A stretch of 64,000 bases of DNA from Synanceia verrucosa (taxonomy: Eukaryota; Chordata; Actinopteri; Perciformes; Synanceiidae), in the NCBI GenBank assembly GCA_029721515.1, contig CM056569.1, forward strand, positions 12,626,507-12,690,506, read 5' to 3'. Both the position numbers and the translations under genes were made by a program. Shown here one piece after another: positions 54,801 to 64,000 of this stretch. Under the pieces are notes generated by a model. The model saw only the letters and a list, made by a program, of their open reading frames with translations, ran no database searches and was not told where the DNA came from. Each line of letters begins with the position of its first letter. The stretch's first letter is position 1.

Positions 54801-57010
54801 AAAAAGTCATACTATAGTATGTCAAAAAAGTAAAAAAATGTCAAAAAATTAATATGTCTAAAAAGTGCTAAACATGCCGTATTATAGTATGGTGAATGCA
54901 TTTATAGCATTATTTCGGTTTAAATGCTTTAAAAAAGCCAAATTATTGGATGTCAAAAAAATAGCTCTTGAAAAAAAGTCATACTATAGTATGTCGAAAA
55001 AGTCAAAAAATTAAAACGTCTAAAAAGTGCTAAATATGCCTTATTATGGTATGTTGACTGCATTTATAGTATAATTTTGGTTTAAATGCTTTCAAACAGC
55101 CATATTTTTGGATGTCAAAAAATAGCTCCTGAAAAAAAAAGTCATACTATTGTATGTCGAAAAAGTCAAAAAATGTCAAAAAATTAAAATGTCTAAAAAG
55201 TGATAAAAATGCCTTATTATCGTCTGTTGAATGCATTTATACCACAATTTCAGTTTAAATGCTTTAAAAAAGCCAAATTATTTGGATGGCAAAAAAATGG
55301 CTCCTGAAAAAAAAGTCATACTATAATATGTTGAAAAAGTCAAAAAATGTCAAAAAAATAAACTGTCTAAAAAGTGAAAAAAAAGGCCTTATTATGGTAT
55401 GTTGAATGCATTTATAGCATAATTTTGGTTTAAATGCTTTAAAAAAGCCAAATTTTTGGATGTCAAAAAATAGCTCCTGAAAAAAAAGTCATACTATAGT
55501 ATGTCAAAAAAGTAAAAAAATGTCAAAAAATTAATATGTCTAAAAAGTGCTAAACATGCCGTATTATAGTATGGTGAATGCATTTATAGCATTATTTCGG
55601 TTTAAATGCTTTAAAAAAGCCAAATTATTGGATGTCAAAAAAATAGCTCTTGAAAAAAAAGTCATACTATAGTATGTCAAAAAAGTCAAAAACTTAAAAC
55701 GTCTAAAAAGTGCTAAATATGCCTTATCATAGTATGTTGAATGCATTTATAGCATAATTTCGGTTTAAATGCATTAAAACAGCCAAATTATTGGATGTCA
55801 AAAAATAGCTCCTGAAAAAAAGTCATACTATAGTATGTTGAAAAAGCCCAAAAATGTCAAAAAATTAAAATGTCTAAAAATTGATAAAAATGCCTTATTA
55901 TCGTCTGTTGAATGCATTTATACCACAATTTCAGTTTAAATGCTTTAAAAAAGCCAAATTATTTGGATGGCAAAAAAATAGCTCCTGAAAAAAAGTCATA
56001 CTATAGTATGCCGAAAAAGTCAAAAAATGTCAAAAAATTAAAAGGTCTAAAAATTGATAAAAATGCCTTATTGTGGTGTGCTGAATGCATCCATAGCATA
56101 TTTTTGGTTTAAAAGCTTTAAAAAAGCCAAATTATTGGATGTTAAAAAATAGCTCCTGAAAAAAAAGTCATACTATAGTATGTCGAAAAAGTAAAAAAAT
56201 GTCAAAAAATTAAAATGTCTAAAAAGTGATAAAAATGCCTTATTATGGTATGTTGAATGCATTCATAGCGTAATTTTGGTTTAAATGCTTTAAAAAAGCC
56301 AAATTATTGTATGTCAAAAATAGCTCCTGAAAAAAAAGTCATACTATAGTATGTCGAAAAAGTCAAAAAATGTCAAAAAATTAAAAGGTCTAAAAATTGA
56401 TAAAAATGCCTTATTGTGGTATGTTGAATGCATCCATAGCATATTTTTGTTTTAAAACTTTAAAAAAGCCAAATTATTGGATGTTAAAAAATAGCTCCTG
56501 AAAAAAAAGTCATACTATAGTATGTCGAAAAAGTAAAAAAATGTCAAAAAATTAAAATGTCTAAAAAGTGATAAAAATGCCTTAATGTAGTATGTTGAAT
56601 GCATTCATAGCGTAATTTTGGTTTAAATGCTTTAAAAAGCCAAATTATTGTATGTCAAAAATAGCTCCTGAAAAAAAAGTCATACTATAGTATGTCGAAA
56701 AAGTCAAAAAATGTCAAAAACTTAAAACGTCTAAAAAATGCTAAATATGCCTTATTATAGTATGTTGAATGCATTTATAGCATAATTTCGGTTTAAATGC
56801 ATTAAAACAGCCAAATTATTGGATGTCAAAAACTTGCTCCTGAAAAAAAGTCATACTATAGTATGTCGAAAAAGTCAAAAAATGTCAAAAAATTAAAAGG
56901 TCTAAAAATTGATAAAAATGCCTTATTGTGGTGTGCTGAATGCATTTATAGCATAATTTCAGTGTAAATGCTTTAAAAAAGCCAAATTATTGGATGTCAA
57001 AAAAATAGCT
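51885..57010 (+). repeat. Higher-order satellite block, copy B
   Basis: Counterpart of 46440-50890. It is longer by ~0.68 kb because a four-monomer segment is doubled: the 'gactgcatttatagtataat' variant occurs at about 54381 and again at about 55060, while copy A has it once (about 48931). The doubling accounts exactly for the change of offset from 5.44 to 6.12 kb. Confidence 0.8.
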
Positions 57011-58199
57011 CTTGAAAAAAAAGTCATACTATAGTATGTCGAAAAAGTAAAAAAATGTCAAAAAATCAAAATGTCTAAAAAGTGATAAAAATGCCTTATT
57101 ATCGTCTGTTGAATGCATTTATAGCATAATTTCGGTTTAAATGCATTAAAACAGCCAAATTATTGGATGTCAAAAAATAGCTCCTGAAAAAAAGTCATAC
57201 TATAGTATGTCGAAAAAGTAAAAAAATGTCAAAAACTTAAAACGTCTAAAAAGTGCTAAATATGCCTTATTATAGTATGTTGAATGCATTTATAGCATAA
57301 TTTCGGTTTAAATGCATTAAAACAGCCAAATTATTGGATGTCAAAAAATAGCTCCTGAAAAAAAGTCATACTATAGTATGTCGAAAAAGTAAAAAAATGT
57401 AAAAAAAAATAAACTGTCTAAAAAGTGATAAAAATGCCTTATTGTGGTGTGCTGAATGCATTTATAGCATAATTTCAGTTTAAATGCTTTAAAAAAGCCA
57501 AATTATTGGATGTCAAAAAATAGCTCCTGAAAAAAAAGTCACACTATAGTATGTCGAAAAAGTCAAAAAATGTCAAAAAATTAATGTGTCTAAAAAGTGA
57601 TAAAAATGCTTTATTATCGTCTGTTGAATGCATTCATACCACAATTTCTGATTAAATGCTTTAAAAAAGCCAAATTATTGGATGTCAAAAAAATAGCCCT
57701 TGAAAAAAAAGTCATACTATAGTATGTCGAAAAAGTCAAAAAATGTCAAAAAATTAAACTGTCTAAAAAGTGATAAAAATGCCTTATTGTGGTGTGCTGA
57801 ATGCATTTATAGCATAATTTCAGTTTAAATGCTTTAAAAAAGCCAAATTATTGGATGTCAAAAAATAGCTCCTGAAAAAAAAGTCATACTATAGTATGTC
57901 GAAAAAGTAAAAAAATGTAAAAAAATTAATATGTCTAAAAAGTGATAAAAATGCCTTATTATCGTCTGTTGAATGCATTTATAGCATAGTTTCGGTTTAA
58001 ATGCATTAAAAAGCCAAATTATTGGATGTCAAAAAAATAGCTCTTGAAAAAAAAGTCATACTATAGTATGTCGAAAAAGTCAAAAAATGTCAAAAAATAA
58101 ACTGTCTAAAAAGTGATAAAAATGCCTTATTATGGTATGTGGAATGCATTCATAGCATAATTTCAGTTTAAATGCTTTATAAAAGCCAAATTATTGGAT

Positions 58200-61100
58200 G
58201 TCAAAAAATAGCTCTTGAAAAAAAAGTCATACTATAGTATGTCGAAAAATTCAAAAAAAGTAAAAAAATTGAAATGTCTAAAAAGTGATAAATATGCCTT
58301 ATTACAGTATTTTGTATGCATTTATAGCATAATTTCGGTTTAAATGCTTTAAAAAAGCCAAATTATTGGATGTCAAAAAATAGGTCTTGAAAAAAAGTCA
58401 TACTATAGTATGTCGAAAAAGTCAAAAAAGGTCAAAAAATTAAAACGTCTAAAAAGTGATAAAAATGCCTTATTGTGGTATCCTGAATGCATTTATAGCA
58501 TAATTTCAGTTTAAATGCTTTATAAAAGCCAAATTATTGGATGTCAAAAAATACCTCCTGAAAAAAAAGTCATACTATAGTATGTCGAAAAAGTCAAAAA
58601 ATGTCAAAAACTTAAAATGTCTAAAAAGTGATAAAAATGCCTTATCATGATATGTTGAATGCATCCAGAGCATAATGTCGGTTTAAATGCTTTAAAAAAG
58701 CCAAATTATTGGCTGTCAAAAAATAGCTCCTGAAAAAAAAGTCATACTATAGTATGTCGAAAAAGTCAAAAAATGTCAAAAAATTAAACTGTCTAAAAAG
58801 TGATCAAAATGCCTTATTGTGGTGTGCTGAATGCATTTATAGCATAATTTCAGTTTAAATGCTTTATAAAAGCCAAATTATTGGATGTCAAAAAAATAGC
58901 TCTTGAAAAAAAGTCATACTATAGTATGTCCAAAAAGTCAAAAAATGTCAAAAAATTAATATGTCTAAACAGTGATAAAAATGCCTTATTATCGTCTGTT
59001 GAATGCATTTATAGCATAATTTCAGTTTAAATGCTTTAAAAAAGTCAAATTATTGGATGTCAAAAAATAGCTCTTGAAGAAAAAGTCATACTATAGTATG
59101 TCGAAAATGTCAAAAAATGTCAAAAAATTAAAATGTCTAAAAAGTGATAAAAATGCCTAATTATCATCTGTTGAATGCATTTATACCACAATTTCAGATT
59201 AAATGCTTTAAAAAGCCAAATTATTGGATGTCAAAAATAGCTCTTGAAAAAAAGTCATACTATAGTATGTCGAAAAAGTCAAAAATGTCAAAAATTAAAC
59301 TGTCTAAAAAGTGATAAAAATGCCTTATTATGGTATGTTGAATGCATTTATACCACAATTTCAGTTAAAATACTTTAAAAAGCCAAATTATTTGGATGTC
59401 CAAAAATAGCTCCTGAAAAAAGTCATACTATAGTATGTCGAAAAAGTCAAAAATGTCAAAAATTAATATGTCTAAAAAGTGATAAAAATGCCTTATTATT
59501 GTCTGTTGAATGCATTTTTCCACAATTTCAGATTAAATGCTTTTAAAAAGCCAAATTATTGGATGTCAAAGAAATAGCCCTTGAAAAAAGTCATACTATA
59601 GTATGTCGAAAAAGTCAAAAATTAAAGTCTAAAAAGTGACAAAAATGCCTTATTGTGGTGTGCTGAATGCATTTATAGCATAATTTCATTTTAAATGCTT
59701 TAAAAAATCCAAATTATAGGATCTCAAAAATAGCTCCTGAAAAAAGTCATACTATAGTATGTCGAAAAAGTCAAAAAATGTCAAAAAATTAAAATGTCTA
59801 AAAAGTGATAAAAATGCCTTATTATCGTCTGTTGAATGCATTTATAGCATAATTTCGGTTTAAATGCATTAAAAAGCCAAATTATTGGATGTCAAAAAAA
59901 TAGCTCTTGAAAAAAAAGTCATACTATAGTATGTCGAAAAAGTCAAAAAATGTCAAAAAATAAACTGTCTAAAAAGTGATAAAAATGCCTTATTATGGTA
60001 TGTGGAATGCATTCATAGCATAATTTCAGTTTAAATGCCTTTAAAAAGCCAAATTATTGGATGTCAAAAAATAGCTCCTGAAGAAAAAAGTCATACTATA
60101 GTATGTCGAAAAATTCAAAAAAAGTAAAAAAATTGAAATGTCTAAAAAGTGATAAATATGCCTTATTACAGTATTTTGTATGCATTTATAGCATAATTTC
60201 GGTTTAAATGCTTTAAAAAAGCCAAATTATTGGATGTCAAAAAATAGGTCTTGAAAAAAAGTCATACTATAGTATGTCGAAAAAGTCAAAAAAGGTCAAA
60301 AAATTAAAACGTCTAAAAAGTGATAAAAATGCCTTATTGTGGTATCCTGAATGCATTTATAGCATAATTTCAGTTTAAATGCTTTATAAAAGCCAAATTA
60401 TTGGATGTCAAAAAATACCTCCTGAAAAAAAAGTCATACTATAGTATGTCGAAAAAGTCAAAAATGTCAAAAATTAAAAGGTCTAAAAATTGATAAAAAT
60501 GCCTTATTGTGGTATGTTGAATGCATCCATAGCATATTTTTGGTTTAAAAGCTTTAAAAAATACAAATTATTTGATGTTAAAAAATAGCTCCTGAAAAAA
60601 AAGTCATACTATAGTATGTCGAAAAAGTAAAAAAATGTCAAAAAATTAAAATGTCTAAAAAGTGATAAAAATGCCTTATTATGGTATGTTGAATGCATTC
60701 ATAGCGTAATTTTGGTTTAAATGCTTTAAAAAAGCCAAATTATTGTATGTCAAAAATAGCTCCTGAAAAAAAAGTCATACTATAGTATGTCGAAAAAGAC
60801 AAAAAATGTAAAAAAATTAATATGTCTAAACAGTGATAAAAATGCCTTAATGTAGTATGTTGAATGCATTTATAGCATAATTTCAGTTTAAATGCTTTCA
60901 AACAGCCAAATTATTGTATGTCAAAAACTTGCTCCTGAAAAAAAAGTCATACTATAGTATGTCGAAAAAGTCAAAAAATGTCAAAAACTTAAAACGTCTA
61001 AAAAATGCTAAATATGCCTTATTATAGTATGTTGAATGCATTTATAGCATAATTTCGGTTTAAATGCATTAAAACAGCCAAATTATTGGATGTCAAAAAC

Positions 61101-64000
61101 TTGCTCCTGAAAAAAAGTCATACTATAGTATGTCGAAAAAGTCAAAAAATGTCAAAAAATTAAAAGGTCTAAAAATTGATAAAAATGCCTTATTGTGGTG
61201 TGCTGAATGCATTTATAGCATACTTTCAGTGTAAATGCTTTAAAAAAGCCAAATTATTGGATGTCAAAAAATACCTCCTGAAAAAAAAGTCATGCTATAG
61301 TATGTCGAAAAAGTCAAAAAAGGTCAAAAAATTAATATGTCTAAAAAGTGCTAAACATGCCGTATTATAGTATGGTGAATGCATTTATAGCATAATTTCG
61401 GTTTAAATGCTTTAAAAAAGCCAAATTATTGGATGTCAAAAAAATAGCTCTTGAAAAAAAAGTCATACTATAGTATGTCGAAAAAGTCAAAAAATTAAAA
61501 CGTCTAAAAAGTGCTAAATATGCCTTATTATGGTATGTTGACTGCATTTATAGTATAATTTTGGTTTAAATGCTTTCAAACAGCCATATTTTTGGATGTC
61601 AAAAAATAGCTCCTGAAAAAAAAAGTCATACTATTGTATGTCGAAAAAGTCAAAAAATGTCAAAAAATTAAAATGTCTAAAAAGTGATAAAAATGCCTTA
61701 TTATCGTCTGTTGAATGCATTTATACCACAATTTCAGTTTAAATGCTTTAAAAAAGCCAAATTATTTGGATGGCAAAAAAATGGCTCCTGAAAAAAAAGT
61801 CATACTATAATATGTTGAAAAAGTCAAAAAATGTCAAAAAATTAAAATGTCTAAAAAGTGATAAAAATGCCTAATTATCATCTGTTGAATGCATTTATAC
61901 CACAATTTCAGATTAAATGCTTTAAAAAAGCCAAATTATTGGATGTCAAAAAATAGCTCTTGAAAAAAAAGTCATACTATAGTATGTCGAAAAAGTCAAA
62001 AAATGTCAAAAAATTAAACTGTCTAAAAAGTGATAAAAATGCCTTGTTATGGTATGTTGAATGCATTTATACCACAATTTCAGTTAAAATACTTTAAAAA
62101 AGCCAAATTATTTGGATGTCCAAAAATAGCTCCTGAAAAAAAAGTCATACTATAGCATGTCGAAAAAGTCAAAAAATGTCAAAAAATTAATATGTCTAAA
62201 AAGTGATAAAAATGCCTTATTATTGTCTGTTGAATGCATTTTTCCACAATTTCAGATTAAATGCTTTAAAAAAGCCAAATTATTGGATGTCAAAGAAATA
62301 GCCCTTGGAAAAAAAGTCATACTATAGTATGTCGAAAAAGTCAAAAAATGTCAAAAAATTAAACTGTCTAAAAAGTGATCAAAATGCCTTATTGTGGTGT
62401 GCTGAATGCATTTATAGCATAATTTCAGTTTAAATGCTTTATAAAAGCCAAATTATTGGATGTCAAAAAAGTAGCTCTTGAAAAAAAGTCATACTATAGT
62501 ATGTCCAAAAAGTCAAAAAATGTCAAAAAATTAATATGTCTAAACAGTGATAAAAATGCCTTATTATCGTCTGTTGAATGCATTTATAGCATAATTTCAG
62601 TTTAAATGCTTTAAAAAAGTCAAATTATTGGATGTCAAAAAATAGCTCTTGAAAAAAAAGTCATACTATAGTATGTCGAAAATGTCAAAAAATGTCAAAA
62701 AATTAAAATGTCTAAAAAGTGATAAAAATGCCTAATTATCATCTGTTGAATGCATTTATACCACAATTTCAGATTAAATGCTTTAAAAAAGCCAAATTAT
62801 TGGATGTCAAAAAATAGCTCTTGAAAAAAAAGTCATACTATAGTATGTCGAAAAAGTCAAAAAATGTCAAAAAATTAAACTGTCTAAAAAGTGATAAAAA
62901 TGCCTTATTATGGTATGTTGAATGCATTTATACCACAATTTCAGTTAAAATACTTTAAAAAAGCCAAATTATTTGGATGTCCAAAAATAGCTCCTGAAAA
63001 AAAAGTCATACTATAGCATGTCGAAAAAGTCAAAAAATGTCAAAAAATTAATATGTCTAAAAAGTGATAAAAATGCCTTATTATTGTCTGTTGAATGCAT
63101 TTTTCCACAATTTCAGATTAAATGCTTTAAAAAAGCCAAATTATTGGATGTCAAAAAAATAGCCCTTGAAAAAAAAGTCATACTATAGTATGTCGAAAAA
63201 GTCAAAAAATTAAAGTCTAAAAAGTGACAAAAATGCCTTATTGTGGTGTGCTGAATGCATTTATAGCATAATTTCAGTTTAAATGCTTTAAAAAAGCCAA
63301 ATTATTGGATGTCAAAAAATAGCTCCTGAAAAAAAAGTCATACTATAGTATGTCGAAAAAGTCAAAAAATGTCAAAAAATTAAAATGTCTAAAAAGTGAT
63401 AAAAATGCCTTATTATCGTCTGTTGAATGCATTTATAGCATAATTTCGGTTTAAATGCATTAAAAAGCCAAATTATTGGATGTCAAAAAAATAGCTCTTG
63501 AAAAAAAAGTCATACTATAGTATGTCGAAAAAGTCAAAAAATGTCAAAAAATAAACTGTCTAAAAAGTGATAAAAATGCCTTATTATGGTATGTGGAATG
63601 CATTCATAGAATAATTTCAGTTTAAATGCCTTTAAAAAGCCAAATTATTGGATGTCAAAAAATAGCTCCTGAAGAAAAAAGTCATACTATAGTATGTCGA
63701 AAAATTCAAAAAAAGTAAAAAAATTGAAATGTCTAAAAAGTGATAAATATGCCTTATTACAGTATTTTGTATGCATTTATAGCATAATTTCGGTTTAAAT
63801 GCTTTAAAAAAGCCAAATTATTGGATGTCAAAAAATAGGTCTTGAAAAAAAGTCATACTATAGTATGTCGAAAAAGTCAAAAAAGGTCAAAAAATTAAAA
63901 CGTCTAAAAAGTGATAAAAATGCCTTATTGTGGTATCCTGAATGCATTTATAGCATAATTTCAGTTTAAATGCTTTATAAAAGCCAAATTATTGGATGTC
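58200..64000 (+). repeat. Second higher-order pattern in the satellite
   Basis: Marker variants recur as a set: 'cagtattttgtatgc' at 58305, 60169 and 63760, 'ggtatcctgaatgc' near 58477, 60340 and 63935, and 'gcctaattatcatctg' near 59154, 61870 and 62731. Spacings of about 1.86 kb and 3.59 kb correspond to about 11 and 21 monomers. The array is still running at the window end. Confidence 0.75.

Larger units (their letters stand above)
45231..64000 (+). repeat. 172 bp satellite array, ~109 monomers, runs off the window
   Basis: The monomer is about 172 bp, counted over many successive copies from one 'gtcatactat' to the next (spacings mostly 171-176, with an occasional 162). It contains the perfect 14 bp palindrome CATACTATAGTATG, five GTC-plus-A-run words, 'ccttatt', 'tgaatgcatttata', 'gctttaaaaaagccaaatta' and 'ggatgtcaaaaaatagctcc'. 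Copies fall into subtypes, differing mainly after 'ccttatt' (tatggtatg, tatcgtctg, tgtggtgtg, tatagtatg) and at 'tttatagcataatttcag' (alternatives with 'ccacaatttcag', 'ttcatagcgtaattttgg', 'tccatagcatatttttgg'). No gene lies inside. The small Lys/Ser-rich reading frames repeat because the satellite repeats. I recall the 'catactatagtatgtcg' word from other percomorph genomes. Confidence 0.97.

Noticed and set aside
45300..61547. Repeated 60-70 codon frames rich in Lys, Ser, Asn and Tyr, some identical several kilobases apart
   Set aside because: They recur with the satellite period and the higher-order offset, on both strands. They reflect repeat structure, not a gene family.
45231..64000. 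Regular direct repeats suggesting a CRISPR array
   Set aside because: The whole 172 bp unit repeats without unique spacers, and the genome is a vertebrate one.
45231..64000. A claim that this is the centromere
   Set aside because: Monomer length is suggestive, but no CENP-B box-like motif was seen and an active gene lies close by. No chromatin data.

Overview
The window looks like nuclear DNA of a teleost fish, probably a percomorph. It carries one intron-rich animal gene on the + strand, many fish-type interspersed repeats (Tc1/mariner, hAT-like and PIF/Harbinger-like elements, a tRNA-derived SINE, an L1-like LINE tail), long CA/TA microsatellites, and a large AT-rich tandem satellite. There are no operons, bacterial genes or CRISPR arrays.

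The only host gene I can support is a phospholipase C beta, best matched to plcb3. Thirty-three consecutive coding exons (9943 to 38639) join without a frame break into 1213 codons plus a TAA stop. They cover the PH domain (less its first part), the EF hands, the catalytic X and Y halves around an acidic linker, the C2 domain, the Gq-binding segment and the long C-terminal coiled coil. The exon with the start codon was not found and presumably lies upstream of the window. A 3' UTR of about 3.8 kb seems to end near the AATAAA at 42437. Exon residue numbers below count from the Glu codon at 9943. In the EF-hand and X regions, adding 32 gives the human PLCB3 numbering as I recall it.

Layout: 1-9942 is upstream or intron 1 sequence with repeats, including a deleted Tc1-like element and a hAT-type MITE. 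9943-38639 is plcb3, with a 13.3 kb second intron that holds an ~840 bp alternating TA/CA/CG block, a Harbinger-type MITE, a SINE and another MITE. Intron 23 holds an L1-like fragment nested in an inverted-repeat element. 38640-43365 is the 3' UTR and a short intergenic stretch. 43366-44967 is a complete-length but broken Tc1-like transposon. 44968-45095 is a TA microsatellite. From about 45100 to the end is a satellite with a 172 bp monomer (about 109 copies, continuing beyond the window). It opens with an inverted partial monomer and shows larger duplicated blocks.

I found no new gene system. The most unusual items are the satellite organisation (head-to-head edge, multi-kilobase repeats, phased A-tracts, islands with shortened A-runs), the long alternating purine-pyrimidine block, and two apparent departures of the predicted Plcb3 from the mammalian protein: a shortened Gq-binding helix-turn-helix and no obvious C-terminal PDZ ligand.
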